Shown piece after piece: positions 18,051 through 26,735 of a stretch of DNA of 64,000 nt. The notes below the pieces were generated by a model. It saw only the letters and a program-made list of their open reading frames with translations, was not told where the DNA came from and made no database searches. Origin of the DNA: Candidatus Saccharimonadota bacterium (lineage in GTDB: Bacteria > Patescibacteriota > Saccharimonadia > Saccharimonadales > Saccharimonadaceae); NCBI GenBank assembly GCA_030528625.1, contig JAUMYN010000001.1, forward strand, positions 124,001 through 188,000, written 5' to 3'. Position 1 is the stretch's first letter; each line of letters opens with the position of its first letter. Made by a program: the position numbers and the translations under genes.

Positions 18051-18686
18051 CTATTGTCTATGGACAAGTTCAGTGCTCAGTGCGGCAATATATTCTGCGG
18101 GGCGTAGCAATAACTCATCGTGTTCGCCGGCCAACAGGATAGTGGGGATGCCGAGCTTCCGCGCCTGTCCAAATCGCGCGGCATGAAAGTACGCGTCCTG
18201 CTCGGTGAGTACTAATATAGCGTTCAGATTATTGGTAGTCGTTGTGTCAAAGCGGCTGATAGCTCTTATATATTGCAGGTTGCCAACTGGGTGACGCATG
18301 AGTTCGCCAAAAGAGCGGGCGTTATACTGTGCGGCCTGCTGTAGTCCCCTGGTGCCGTGGTTACGATATCCTCGCGTGAACATTCCGAGAGTCTTCTTGG
18401 TGGTTGCTACGGTGGCGAGCCAGGCGGCGCTGCATGGCACGGGAGGGTTGTTAGCAATTACCCGCTTGGGAATCGCGCCAGATTGCACTAAGGCCATAAA
18501 TCCAGCAGAATGAGTAATGGCCAAAGCGCCCTCTGCTCGTGCCCGTACTCTTTCGGGGTATTTCATCGCTTGAGCAAACGTCATGGCTTCTAATTCTTTT
18601 ATGCCAAAACCTTCAATTAAGGCAGCACGGAGCGTCTCGTGAGGCTCTGGCTCCAGAAAACCTCCGATATAGGCGATGCGTTCCAT
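18051..18686 (-). CDS. Alpha/beta-hydrolase-fold protein
   Basis: 211 residues. The N-terminal strand ends in IAYIGGF, the nucleophile elbow is ITHSAGFMAL (Ser in HSAG, instead of the common GxSxG), and a late ILLAGEHDELL segment could provide the acidic residue and His. Probably a small esterase, lipase or similar hydrolase; substrate unknown. On the minus strand a TACAAT element lies 16 bases upstream of the ATG. It converges with the broken def gene. Confidence 0.7.
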   Translation of the reverse strand: MERIAYIGGFLEPEPHETLRAALIEGFGIKELEAMTFAQAMKYPERVRARAEGALAITHSAGFMALVQSGAIPKRVIANNPPVPCSAAWLATVATTKKTLGMFTRGYRNHGTRGLQQAAQYNARSFGELMRHPVGNLQYIRAISRFDTTTTNNLNAILVLTEQDAYFHAARFGQARKLGIPTILLAGEHDELLLRPAEYIAALSTELVHRQ

Positions 18687-18752
18687 GGTTTTATTATGAT
18701 ATATTGTAGCAATTATTGCAAGCTATGTCCGCAAACTGCCGCCACGGCGTAG

Positions 18753-18758
18753 TATAAT
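18753..18758 (+). promoter_or_regulatory. -10 element of uvrC
   Basis: TATAAT with seven bases to GTG 18766. No Shine-Dalgarno site, which supports the GTG as a leaderless start. Confidence 0.65.
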
Positions 18759-18765
18759 AATAAGA

Positions 18766-20292
18766 GTGAACCCCAAGCTTCAAGCCAAACTCAAAACCCT
18801 CCCGCGCCGCCCCGGTGTGTATTTTCATAAGTCGGCTGATGGCGAGGTGATTTATGTGGGAAAGGCGGCGGTGCTGCGTCATCGGGTGCGGCAGTATTTT
18901 CAGGATAGCCGGGCACGGGATAATAAAACCATGGCCTTGGTGGCAGAGATTGCCGATACGGACTGGATCGAGACGGAGAGTGAGGTTGACGCGTTGTTTC
19001 TCGAAAGCGAAATGGTCAAGCGCTATATGCCGCGCTACAATGTGCTGCTGCGTGATGATAAATCGCAGAGCTATGTGCGGATTGACATGAAAAACGAGTG
19101 GCCGGTGGTGAGTTTTACGCGCAACCCGGCGGATGATGGTGCGGAGTATTACGGCCCGTTTTATAACGGCTATGCGCTCAAAAAGGCCCTGCGATATTTA
19201 CGCAAAATCTTCCCGTATCTGACGCGTGAACGACGACCAGGGCAAAGCAGGCTGGATGAAGATTTGGGCTTGTCGCCACGGGTGAGTGATGGGCCAGAGG
19301 CGTACAAGGCGAACTTGCGAAAACTCATCAGTTATATCAAGGGTAATCGCAAGACGATTGCGGCGGAGCTCGAGCGGGATATGAAAACCGCGGCAGGGCT
19401 GCACGACTTTGAAAAGGCGGCGAGCTTACGCAATAAACTGCGTGCTATGCAAGAACTCCAGCGGCGAGTTTGTTTCGGCGATAAGGAATTTTTGGACATT
19501 TCGAAAGATAAGGCACTAGCAGATATTGCGGCAATCCTGGGGCTGAAAAACATCCCCGCGCGCATCGAGGGTTATGACATCAGCCATCACGGTGGGCAAC
19601 ATGTGGTCGCCAGCATGGTGGTGTTTACTAATGGTGCCAGTGACCGGGCGGAGTATCGCAAATTCAAAGTCAGCGAAAAAAACGATGATACCGGCAATAT
19701 GTACCAGGTCATTTTGCGGCGGCTCGGCGAGCGTAATCTTAAAAGCTGGGGCAAGCCCGACCTCATGCTCATTGACGGCGGCAAGGGGCAGCTTATGGCG
19801 GCCATCAAAGCGCGTGATGAACGCGACCTAAAAGTTCCGATCGTTAGCATCGCCAAGCGGGAAGAGGAAATTATCATCCATCAGACTGGCTCATTGGTGA
19901 CGGTGCCGCCTCGGCTCAAAGATGCCCGCATCGCTCATGACGGAGATATCACTATCATCAATCTTCATCCCGGCCAAATTAACGCTGGGTCGCACTCCAA
20001 AAACCTGCGTGCCAGCACTCAGTCCTACCGCTATAGTGACATCACCAAGCTGCTTCAGCGTATCCGCGATGAATCGCACCGCTTTGCCGTGAGCTATCAC
20101 ACCACACTGAAGCGTCAGTCGGCTACGAAAAGTCAGCTGGAGGACATCCCCGGCATTGGCCCAAAGACTCGCGCCAAACTGCTGAAGCACTTTGGTAGCC
20201 TCAAGCGGCTACATCAGGCGACAGACGAGGAACTTTGCGCCGTCATCGGGCCGCGCTTGACACTCATACTCCGTCGGCAACTTGGCGAATAG
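18766..20292 (+). CDS. uvrC: Excinuclease ABC subunit C
   Basis: Dual-incision nuclease of excision repair. GIY-YIG domain at the N-terminus (GVYFHK...VIYVGKA), UVR/UvrB-binding segment near 200-235 (LHDFEKAASLRNKLRAM), RNase H-like endonuclease domain (GYDISHHGG, LMLIDGGKGQL), and a C-terminal helix-hairpin-helix (DIPGIGPKTRAKLLKHFGS). At 508 residues it is about 100 shorter than E. coli UvrC but all domains are present. GTG start. Confidence 0.97.
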   Translation: MNPKLQAKLKTLPRRPGVYFHKSADGEVIYVGKAAVLRHRVRQYFQDSRARDNKTMALVAEIADTDWIETESEVDALFLESEMVKRYMPRYNVLLRDDKSQSYVRIDMKNEWPVVSFTRNPADDGAEYYGPFYNGYALKKALRYLRKIFPYLTRERRPGQSRLDEDLGLSPRVSDGPEAYKANLRKLISYIKGNRKTIAAELERDMKTAAGLHDFEKAASLRNKLRAMQELQRRVCFGDKEFLDISKDKALADIAAILGLKNIPARIEGYDISHHGGQHVVASMVVFTNGASDRAEYRKFKVSEKNDDTGNMYQVILRRLGERNLKSWGKPDLMLIDGGKGQLMAAIKARDERDLKVPIVSIAKREEEIIIHQTGSLVTVPPRLKDARIAHDGDITIINLHPGQINAGSHSKNLRASTQSYRYSDITKLLQRIRDESHRFAVSYHTTLKRQSATKSQLEDIPGIGPKTRAKLLKHFGSLKRLHQATDEELCAVIGPRLTLILRRQLGE

Positions 20293-20313
20293 GCGTCCAT
20301 TCTGGCTATGCTA

Positions 20314-20322
20314 TGGTATACT
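20314..20322 (+). promoter_or_regulatory. Extended -10 promoter of the pilin operon
   Basis: TGGTATACT with seven bases to ATG 20330. It heads a run of four closely spaced genes. Confidence 0.65.
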
Positions 20323-20329
20323 ATAAAGT

Positions 20330-20689
20330 ATGCAAAAGGGATTTACTGTTATTGAGTTGATCACGATCATTGTTGTGATCGCTATTTTGGCGACGCTGAG
20401 CACTTTCGCCTATCGCGGTTGGCGCCAGGATACGATCAAACGGGCTATCGCTTCGGACTTGCGGGCGGCAGCTAGCTCAATGGAACAGGAAAAGAATTTT
20501 AGCGATAATCCGAGCGCTCCTTATCCTGACAAACTGCCAGCATCATTTAAGAGCAACTCAACCAATATTTCCGTTTATATTCAAAACCATGGAAAGGATT
20601 TTTGCCTTGAGGGGGTGAGCGGTAATCCCGCGCTGAAATACCACATTAGAAATCAGCGCGACGAAGTGACCGCTGGAGGGTGCACGTAG
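20330..20689 (+). CDS. Type IV pilin-like prepilin
   Basis: 119 residues with a short leader and a prepilin peptidase site: QKG / FTVIELITIIVVIAILA, including the Glu at +5 of the mature protein. The rest is a small globular domain with two Cys near the C-terminus (FCLEG and GGCT), a possible disulfide loop. Type IV pili are used by Saccharibacteria for motility and host contact. No assembly genes are adjacent; the downstream neighbours are a membrane protein and secG. Confidence 0.88.
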   Translation: MQKGFTVIELITIIVVIAILATLSTFAYRGWRQDTIKRAIASDLRAAASSMEQEKNFSDNPSAPYPDKLPASFKSNSTNISVYIQNHGKDFCLEGVSGNPALKYHIRNQRDEVTAGGCT

Positions 20690-20692
20690 ACA

Positions 20693-21088
20693 ATGAATCA
20701 ACAGTTTGCAATATTTTTGGTGCGTTGGGCGCTTAATTCGCTCGGTATTTGGGTGGCAGTGCGGCTGTTTGGGCCGGCGGACACGATGGCGGCTTCGTCA
20801 ACAGCTGTGGCAACCTTTGTGCTGGCTGGTCTGGTCTTTTCGCTTATCAATTCAGTACTTAAGCCGATCATCACCATTTTGTCGCTGCCGTTTATTTTAC
20901 TGACCCTGGGGCTGTTTACTCTGGTAGTCAATGGCGTAGTAGTCTATGTATCACTGTTATTGGTGCCAGGGCTGCATATGACATTCGCAGACTCGATTCT
21001 TGCCGGAATTGTCCTAAGTTTGGTAAACTATATAGTAAGCGGCGCTTTTGATACCAGTCTAAGGAGGGCGCCTAAAAACGAGGAGTAG
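20693..21088 (+). CDS. Phage-holin-4-like membrane protein (YvlD type)
   Basis: 131 residues, four membrane segments. The pattern SLINSVLKPIITILSLPFIL followed by LGLFTLVVNGVVVY is characteristic of the mycobacteriophage Gp11/YvlD family (phage_holin_4). Chromosomal members are of unknown function and are not evidence of prophage. Four bases separate it from the pilin gene and from secG, so an operon is likely. Confidence 0.85.
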   Translation: MNQQFAIFLVRWALNSLGIWVAVRLFGPADTMAASSTAVATFVLAGLVFSLINSVLKPIITILSLPFILLTLGLFTLVVNGVVVYVSLLLVPGLHMTFADSILAGIVLSLVNYIVSGAFDTSLRRAPKNEE

Positions 21089-21092
21089 TGCT

Positions 21093-21323
21093 ATGGAAGC
21101 AATTTTACCGTATATCACATTAGGGTCAGCGTTTCTGATGATCGTTGCCGTGCTCTTGCAGCAACGTGGCGCTAGTTTGGGCGCTGGTTTTGGCGCTTCG
21201 GGTGAATTATTTACGACGCGGCGCGGCTTTGATAAAAACCTGTTTGATGCGACCATCGTCTTCGCTGTTATTTTCGTTGTGTCAATTTTGGCCAGCATGC
21301 TTCTGCCTGGCCTCAAGGGCTAA
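21093..21323 (+). CDS. secG: Preprotein translocase subunit SecG
   Basis: 76 residues with two membrane spans flanking the Gly-rich loop SLGAGFGASGELFTTRRGFD, as in SecG of the SecYEG channel. The second helix is FVVSILASMLL. The operon position between two exported or membrane proteins is fitting. Confidence 0.88.
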   Translation: MEAILPYITLGSAFLMIVAVLLQQRGASLGAGFGASGELFTTRRGFDKNLFDATIVFAVIFVVSILASMLLPGLKG

Positions 21324-21326
21324 CCT

Positions 21327-23129
21327 ATGCCGCTGCAACGTCCGCCGCTGCCAAGCGCTGATCGATTGAAGCGCCCCTTGCTCTCAAAGAAACTACTTGG
21401 CAAGCGCGTCAAGAAGATTGAAAAGCGCACCCTGCGCCATGCGCGTCGTTTTGTGGTGGCGCGGCTGAGTCGGTTGGCCGAGGTGCGGCGGCATGTCATT
21501 GGCTGGCTGGCTTTGGTGATGCTGCTGGTCGGACTGAGCGCTGCGCAATGGTGGTCGTTCCATACGAGCGTAACTCACCAGGCCTATGAGGCTGGCGGCG
21601 CCTATTCTGAAGGGGTGCTTGGCCCGCTGGAAACGGTAAATCCGCTGTTCGCTCGCTCCAGTGCTGAGCGTTCAGCGGCTAGGCTATTGTTTGCTAGTCT
21701 GTATCAGTACGACGATACGGGGCATATTCACGGTGATTTAGCGGAGCGCGTCGTGATAAACAGTGCTGAGACCGAGTATACGGTGACGCTCAAGCCGCAG
21801 CTGCGCTGGTCGGATGGCCGTCCGATCACGGCGGCTGATGTGGTCTTTACGGTTGGATTATTGCAAAACCCCGAAGCTCGTACTGAGATAGCTGGCTGGC
21901 AGACGATTCGCGCTCAGGCGGTGGACGAGCGAACGGTGAAATTTCACCTCCCGGCATCCTATGCGCCATTCATGCATGCGCTGACCTTTCCAGTGCTGCC
22001 GCGCCACCATCTGGCACAGGTCAAGCCGTCCGAGCTGCGCGAGCACGCCTCGAGTAGTATGGCGGTTAGTAGCGGGCCGTTTACGCTGCGACGCGTCCAG
22101 AATGTCACCATTGACGGTAGTAAGAAAATCGCTCACCTGTCGGCAAACCCGCATTATCACCGGGCACCGCTTAAGCTAGAGCGCTTTCAGCTGTATGTGT
22201 ATAGCACTAAGGACGAGATTGTCAAGGGGTTGAAGACAAATGAAATTATGGCAACGCCAGAGCTGGCTTACGCTGATGTGCCTGAAGAAACGCGCCGGTC
22301 GTACCGTGTCACTACGCATACGCTGAACGACGGCGTGTACGCACTCTTTAATATGCAGAGCCAATCTATAAAATCACTGAAAGTGCGCCAAGCCTTGGCG
22401 CTAAGTGTTGATCGTCAGAAGCTGCGAGAGCAGCTGAGTAGTGAGGTTCGGCCGTTGGATGGGCCAGTACTGGCCTCGAGCGTTGAGGCGGCCCTGCCTC
22501 CGGGAGTGGCTCATGATGAGAATAAAGCGCGCACACTGCTTGACGAGGAGGGCTGGCGGTTACATGACGGCCAGCGCAAACGAGAACAGCGGGTACTTAC
22601 CATAGACATGGTGGTATTGAGAGGCGGTTCACAGGAAAAAGCGGCGCAGTTTTTGGCGGAAACGTGGCGTCGGACATTGGCGATAACGGTTGAGGTGAAG
22701 GTGATTGATCCAGCGGATGCGACGCAGAACGTTCTGCAAACCGTGCTGCGGCCGCGTAATTTTGATGTATTGGTGTATGAACTGGTTTTGGGCGGCGATC
22801 CAGACGTGTTTGCCTACTGGCATTCGTCACAGGCGACGCAGGCGGGGTTGAATTTTGCCAATTATAACAATGTGGTGGCTGATGATGCGCTGGCCAGCGG
22901 GCGTGCCAAGCTGAGTGCCAAGCAGCGTGCCGATCGCTATGCGGCATTTGTCAAGCGTTGGCAGGCTGATGTGCCAGCGGTGGCGCTGTATCGGCCGACA
23001 GTGGAATACATCAAATCGCCAACGGTTCGATCGCTTCATGAGCGCACCGAGTTGGTGTACGCAGCCGATCGTTACTACACAATTGCCGACTGGGCAGTGC
23101 GCCAGAACACCGTTTACAAAACACCGTAG
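21327..23129 (+). CDS. Peptide-type ABC substrate-binding protein (SBP family 5)
   Basis: 600 residues. A long basic N-terminus (about 1-60) and one membrane segment (LVMLLVGLSAAQWW) anchor the protein instead of a lipobox. The DppA/OppA fold follows: LETVNPLF, LRWSDGRPITAADVVFTV, and VRQALALSVDRQKL. The family delivers oligopeptides to ABC importers. No permease or ATPase genes are adjacent. Starts three bases after secG. Confidence 0.88.
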   Translation: MPLQRPPLPSADRLKRPLLSKKLLGKRVKKIEKRTLRHARRFVVARLSRLAEVRRHVIGWLALVMLLVGLSAAQWWSFHTSVTHQAYEAGGAYSEGVLGPLETVNPLFARSSAERSAARLLFASLYQYDDTGHIHGDLAERVVINSAETEYTVTLKPQLRWSDGRPITAADVVFTVGLLQNPEARTEIAGWQTIRAQAVDERTVKFHLPASYAPFMHALTFPVLPRHHLAQVKPSELREHASSSMAVSSGPFTLRRVQNVTIDGSKKIAHLSANPHYHRAPLKLERFQLYVYSTKDEIVKGLKTNEIMATPELAYADVPEETRRSYRVTTHTLNDGVYALFNMQSQSIKSLKVRQALALSVDRQKLREQLSSEVRPLDGPVLASSVEAALPPGVAHDENKARTLLDEEGWRLHDGQRKREQRVLTIDMVVLRGGSQEKAAQFLAETWRRTLAITVEVKVIDPADATQNVLQTVLRPRNFDVLVYELVLGGDPDVFAYWHSSQATQAGLNFANYNNVVADDALASGRAKLSAKQRADRYAAFVKRWQADVPAVALYRPTVEYIKSPTVRSLHERTELVYAADRYYTIADWAVRQNTVYKTP

Positions 23130-23141
23130 GGCCGCTATAAT
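23113..23141 (+). promoter_or_regulatory. Promoter of the tRNA-Leu/tRNA-Cys unit
   Basis: TTTACA, 17 bases, TATAAT, ending 10 bases before the tRNA 5' end. It overlaps the last codons of the peptide-binding protein gene. Confidence 0.75.
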
Positions 23142-23151
23142 GGGTGGTGAT

Positions 23152-23238
23152 GCGGGCGTGGCGGAATTGGTAGACGCGCTAGCTTGAGGGGCTAGTGGCC
23201 TTTGGGCCGTGGAAGTTCAAGTCTTCTCGCTCGCACCA
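23152..23238 (+). tRNA. tRNA-Leu (GAG)
   Basis: Acceptor stem GCGGGCG / CGCTCGC with one G:U pair, discriminator A and encoded CCA. Anticodon stem CTAGC / GCTAG encloses loop TTGAGGG (anticodon GAG). A long variable arm (TGGCCTTTGGGCCGT) confirms a class II tRNA. Confidence 0.93.
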
Positions 23239-23247
23239 TGGGTATTC

Positions 23248-23321
23248 GGCGCGTTGGCGGAGCGGTTACGCAGAGGTCTGCAAAACCTTTTAGACGAGTT
23301 CGACTCTCGTACGTGCCTCCA
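23248..23321 (+). tRNA. tRNA-Cys (GCA)
   Basis: Acceptor stem GGCGCGT / ACGTGCC, discriminator U (the Cys identity base) and encoded CCA. Anticodon stem GAGGT / ACCTT with loop CTGCAAA gives anticodon GCA. It follows tRNA-Leu after nine bases. Confidence 0.93.
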
Positions 23322-23332
23322 AGTACATGAGC

Positions 23333-23358
23333 AAAACACCCAGCAACGCGGGTGTTTT
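23333..23358. terminator. Terminator after tRNA-Cys, probably bidirectional
   Basis: Nine-base stem AAAACACCC / GGGTGTTTT. A/T flanks on both sides let it also end the convergent hydrolase transcript. Confidence 0.85.
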
Positions 23359-23947
23359 ATCTGTTTTTACTCAATAGGCCAATCAGTTCTGGAAAATCTG
23401 GTCCGATAAAATGATGTCGGTCGGCAAATATATGGAAATGAGCGGTCGGCAGATCAGCTTGGAATTTCGCTAACTCCTCAAATGGCACGACGGGATCATC
23501 CTGGCTGTGGTAAAGATGTATTGCAGCGGCGCTTTGCTCCAGTCCAGTCGCGCTGTCCAGGCGAAAGCTACCATAATCATGCTCCGGCGCATCATAACCA
23601 CCCGCTACCAGATGCAACTGTCGCACTGGTCGCGCCAGCGGTCGCTCGTGCAAGTACTTTGCTAAAAACATCGCGCCTAATGAATGACCAATTAGCCGCA
23701 CATCATCACCGAAAAACGGTATTATTTTCTCAAACCAGATAGCCCACTCGTTAAACTGGGCATTGGCGCTGTTGGGCATGGTGGGCAGTAGTACATCAGC
23801 GTCTGGAAACGCCGTGATAATAGCTTCGCTCCAGCGTTTTTTCGGTAGCAGTCGTTGATAATCCAGCTCGCGCGCCCGCAGATCTGCTAGATAGGCCTGG
23901 TGGCTCTTGAAGCTATCGCCGCCATGAATCAGTACAATTTGCTTCAT
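23357..23947 (-). CDS. Alpha/beta hydrolase (RBBP9/YdeN-like)
   Basis: 196 residues. N-terminal strand and oxyanion segment VLIHGGDSF, nucleophile elbow LIGHSLGAMF, acid region HSQDDPVVPFEEL, and a C-terminal HHF with the candidate catalytic His. The compact size and motif layout fit the serine hydrolase RBBP9/YdeN group, substrate unknown. The start lies six bases after a TATACT that is half of a symmetric AGTATACT shared with tRNA-Leu(UAA). Confidence 0.82.
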   Translation of the reverse strand: MKQIVLIHGGDSFKSHQAYLADLRARELDYQRLLPKKRWSEAIITAFPDADVLLPTMPNSANAQFNEWAIWFEKIIPFFGDDVRLIGHSLGAMFLAKYLHERPLARPVRQLHLVAGGYDAPEHDYGSFRLDSATGLEQSAAAIHLYHSQDDPVVPFEELAKFQADLPTAHFHIFADRHHFIGPDFPELIGLLSKNR

Positions 23948-23953
23948 ATCTAT

Positions 23954-23961
23954 AGTATACT
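23954..23961. promoter_or_regulatory. Palindromic divergent -10 (AGTATACT)
   Basis: The second AGTATACT of the window placed between divergent genes. The minus-strand reading is six bases from ATG 23947; the plus-strand reading ends eight bases before the 5' end of tRNA-Leu. Confidence 0.65.
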
Positions 23962-23969
23962 ATGAACAG

Positions 23970-24055
23970 GCGCGAGTGGCGGAATAGGTAGACGCGAGGG
24001 ACTTAAAATCCCTTGGCCAAAAGCCGTGCGGGTTCGATTCCCGCCTTGCGCACCA
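23970..24055 (+). tRNA. tRNA-Leu (UAA)
   Basis: Acceptor stem GCGCGAG / CTTGCGC with one G:U pair, discriminator A and encoded CCA. Anticodon stem AGGGA / TCCCT with loop CTTAAAA (anticodon TAA). Long variable arm typical of tRNA-Leu. Confidence 0.93.
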
Positions 24056-24074
24056 TAGGGCTATAGCAGCCGTA

Positions 24075-24083
24075 TGCTATACT
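24075..24083 (+). promoter_or_regulatory. Extended -10 promoter of lemA
   Basis: TGCTATACT, 35 bases before the ATG. The leader holds an AAAGGGGG ribosome binding site, so this is a leadered exception. Confidence 0.65.
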
Positions 24084-24118
24084 AATAAAGTAACCAACTA
24101 TAACAAAGGGGGCGTATC

Positions 24119-24688
24119 ATGCCAGCATGGTTAATCGTTCTGATTGTTATCGGCGTACTACTGGTACTGCTGGTGGCGTTTTTGATCGGGACATACAACA
24201 GCTTAGTCAAACTTAAAAATCGCGTCGAGGAAGCGTGGAGCGACATTACCGTCCAGCTAAAGCGCCGCACTGACCTGATTCCAAATTTGGTCAACTCGGT
24301 GAAGGGCTATGCCAAGCACGAGAAGGCGGTCTTTGAGCGAGTAACTGAAGCTCGTTCGGCCATCATGGAGGCTAAGGGTGTGGCCGAGACGGCGCAGGCC
24401 GAGAATATGCTTGAGGGCGCACTCAAGAGCTTGTTCGCGGTGGCTGAGGCCTATCCTGACCTCAAGGCCAACCAGAACTTTATGCATTTGCAGCAAGAAC
24501 TGGTCGATACCGAAGATAAGATTCAGGCGTCGCGCCGCTTCTATAACGGCGGGGTGCGCGATCTGAACACTAAGATTCAGACCTTCCCAGTTAATATTGT
24601 GGCAGGTATGTTCGGCTTCCAGTCGCGCGAATTCTTCGAGGTGGCCGATCGCGCCAGTGTCGAGAATCCAGTCGAGGTACAATTCTAA
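24119..24688 (+). CDS. lemA: LemA family protein
   Basis: 189 residues: N-terminal membrane helix ([19 protein letters not shown]), then the LemA helical domain with [18 protein letters not shown], the [18 protein letters not shown] segment and [12 protein letters not shown]. Function unresolved; lemA is frequently next to the membrane protease gene htpX, as here. It has its own leadered promoter and a terminator, separating it from htpX transcriptionally. Confidence 0.95.
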   Translation: MPAWLIVLIVIGVLLVLLVAFLIGTYNSLVKLKNRVEEAWSDITVQLKRRTDLIPNLVNSVKGYAKHEKAVFERVTEARSAIMEAKGVAETAQAENMLEGALKSLFAVAEAYPDLKANQNFMHLQQELVDTEDKIQASRRFYNGGVRDLNTKIQTFPVNIVAGMFGFQSREFFEVADRASVENPVEVQF

Positions 24689-24706
24689 ACTCGAGCCATC
24701 AAACTC

Positions 24707-24738
24707 AAACCGCTCGCTGTCTTTGGCGGGCGGTTTTT
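24707..24738 (+). terminator. Terminator between lemA and htpX
   Basis: Eleven-base stem AAACCGCTCGC / GCGGGCGGTTT (one wobble) plus T run. The last T is the first base of the htpX TGCTATACT. Confidence 0.8.
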
Positions 24739-24746
24739 GCTATACT
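24738..24746 (+). promoter_or_regulatory. Extended -10 promoter of htpX
   Basis: TGCTATACT with seven bases to ATG 24754, fused to the preceding terminator. Confidence 0.65.
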
Positions 24747-24753
24747 GGATGAT

Positions 24754-25629
24754 ATGTATAGTGCAATTTCTCATAACAAACGAAATACCTTGCTGATCAT
24801 GGCGGTATTTGTCGCCATTATCGGCATTATCGGCGTAGTGGTCGGCATGGTTAACAATAATTATTCTCTGTCACTCATCATCGTGGGATGCGCCATGCTG
24901 TATGCATGGCTACAGTATTTTTTGGCTGGCAAGCTGGCCATGGCGATGACTGGTGCGGTGGAAATCCAAAAGAGCGATGCGCCAGAGCTATGGCGGGTGG
25001 TGGAGAATTTGGCAATTACCGCTGGCATGCCAATGCCGAAGGTCTATTTGATTGACGACCCCGCTCCCAATGCGTTTGCGACCGGCCGCGATCCACAGCA
25101 TGCGATTGTCGGGGTAACGACGGGCCTGCTGGGGATTATGAATAAGCGCGAGCTGGAGGCGGTGATGGCTCACGAGATGAGCCACGTGCGCAATTATGAC
25201 ATTCGCGTCAGTATGGTGGCATTTGGTCTGGTGAGTGCTATCGGATTGCTGGCCGATATTGCGCTGCGCATGATGTTTTTTGGCAATGATCGCGACCGCA
25301 ACGTCCATCCGCTGGTGTATGTGCTGGGCTTTGCGGTGGTGATTTTGGCGCCGATTCTCGCAACCATCACTCAGTTGGCGGTGAGCCGTCAGCGGGAATA
25401 TCTGGCCGATGCCTCGGGGGCGCTGCTGACGCGCGATAGCGAGGGTCTGGCGATGGCGCTTGAAAAGTTGCAGAGTCACGGCAGGCCGATGCAGCGTCAG
25501 AGTTCATCGACGGCTAATTTGTTCATGAATAACCCGTTGCAGCCGGGCTTTTTCGCCAAGCTATTTAGCACGCATCCGCCGCTTGAGGATCGTATTGCCC
25601 GCCTAAGGCAGAATGCTGCAAAGATGTAG
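24754..25629 (+). CDS. htpX: Membrane zinc protease HtpX
   Basis: 291-residue M48B protease that degrades damaged membrane proteins. Two N-terminal membrane spans, the zinc motif VMAHEMSHVRNYD (HExxH), two further spans, and the third ligand region REYLADASGALLTR. C-terminal ends STHPPLEDRIARL, typical of HtpX. The following gene begins two bases after its stop. Confidence 0.96.
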   Translation: MYSAISHNKRNTLLIMAVFVAIIGIIGVVVGMVNNNYSLSLIIVGCAMLYAWLQYFLAGKLAMAMTGAVEIQKSDAPELWRVVENLAITAGMPMPKVYLIDDPAPNAFATGRDPQHAIVGVTTGLLGIMNKRELEAVMAHEMSHVRNYDIRVSMVAFGLVSAIGLLADIALRMMFFGNDRDRNVHPLVYVLGFAVVILAPILATITQLAVSRQREYLADASGALLTRDSEGLAMALEKLQSHGRPMQRQSSSTANLFMNNPLQPGFFAKLFSTHPPLEDRIARLRQNAAKM

Positions 25630-25631
25630 TC

Positions 25632-26735
25632 ATGGCCAAGAAGCAGCAGCCAACTCCCTCGCGATCCGCCTCGTCGCCCAGGAACACAAAGGAAGCGCAA
25701 AAAATTTCCTCGCAGCGCCAATCAGGCGTACTGCGTCGGCGAGCGTCTACCCTGAGACGACGATATCAGCGCTATCTGGAGCGCCGGCCGCATCGCAGTT
25801 TTCGACGCAGCAGGCGACGGGACTATCAGCGATCGATGGGGCTGCCCGGCTATTGGGCGCTCTCGGTGCGGGCTGGAGCGCTGTTGTGGCGGCATCGGGC
25901 GGTTTTTGCGGGGCTGGCGTTGGTGTATGCGGCGTTGATGCTACTGGTATCGAGCAGTATGCCGCAAGATGCTTACACTCAGCTGCGCGAGGCGGTTGAG
26001 CAGTCGCGCGAAGAGGGGGCGATTGACGGCGTTGCGGCAACTATGACCGTGGTCTGGGGCGTGGTGATTGGCCAACTTTCTGGTACCACGTCAGGTATCG
26101 CTGGTTCGTCGCAGGTGATGACGGCGCTGTTTGGGTTGTATGCCTGGTTGGCGGCTACGTGGATGACCAGGGCATTGCTTGCGAAGCACCGGCCCAAGGT
26201 GCGGGACAGTCTGTATAATTCTGGCGCTCCAGTTGTGGCGCTGTTAGTACTGGTGTTAATTGCTCTGGCGCAGCTGTTGCCGGCTGTATTAGCGGTGATT
26301 ATTTACGGTGCGGCTGACGCCTCGGGCGTGTTGGCGCAGACTATTGTGTTGATGTTGGCGGGCGGAATGACGATACTGCTGGTGGTGTTGTCGCTTTATT
26401 GGGCGACAAGCACGATGTTAGCGATGACTATCGTGACCCTGCCTGGGATGTATCCGCTGGAGGCGCTGCGCCTGGCCGGGGATGTCGTACAGGGGAGGCG
26501 TATGCGATTGTTGCTGCGTCTGGCGTGGCTCCTGGTGCTCCTGGCGCTTCTGTGGTTAGCGGTGTTGGTGCCGATGATTATGCTTGACGGTGCGCTCAAA
26601 GCAGCTATGCCAGCGCTGGAGTGGCTGCCGCTGGTGCCGCTGACGGCACTAGGGCTACTGGCGGTCAGTATTGTTGGTACGGCAGTGTACAATTACCTCT
26701 TGTATCGCACCATCGTGGAGTCCGACGATGCTTGA
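25632..26735 (+). CDS. Hypothetical membrane protein with Arg-rich N-terminus
   Basis: 367 residues, family not recognised. The first 70 residues are very basic and Ser/Arg-rich (for example RRRASTLRRRYQRYLERRP); about six membrane spans follow. No catalytic motif is seen. It could be a membrane protein with a nucleic-acid- or lipid-contacting cytoplasmic tail, but this is only inferred from charge. It is packed between htpX and ligA (overlap of eight bases with ligA). Confidence 0.65.
   Translation: MAKKQQPTPSRSASSPRNTKEAQKISSQRQSGVLRRRASTLRRRYQRYLERRPHRSFRRSRRRDYQRSMGLPGYWALSVRAGALLWRHRAVFAGLALVYAALMLLVSSSMPQDAYTQLREAVEQSREEGAIDGVAATMTVVWGVVIGQLSGTTSGIAGSSQVMTALFGLYAWLAATWMTRALLAKHRPKVRDSLYNSGAPVVALLVLVLIALAQLLPAVLAVIIYGAADASGVLAQTIVLMLAGGMTILLVVLSLYWATSTMLAMTIVTLPGMYPLEALRLAGDVVQGRRMRLLLRLAWLLVLLALLWLAVLVPMIMLDGALKAAMPALEWLPLVPLTALGLLAVSIVGTAVYNYLLYRTIVESDDA

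Noticed and set aside
20693-21088. Holin-like gene as a sign of prophage
   Set aside because: The family (YvlD/phage_holin_4) is common in chromosomes, and no phage structural, lysis or integrase genes are nearby; the neighbours are a pilin gene and secG.
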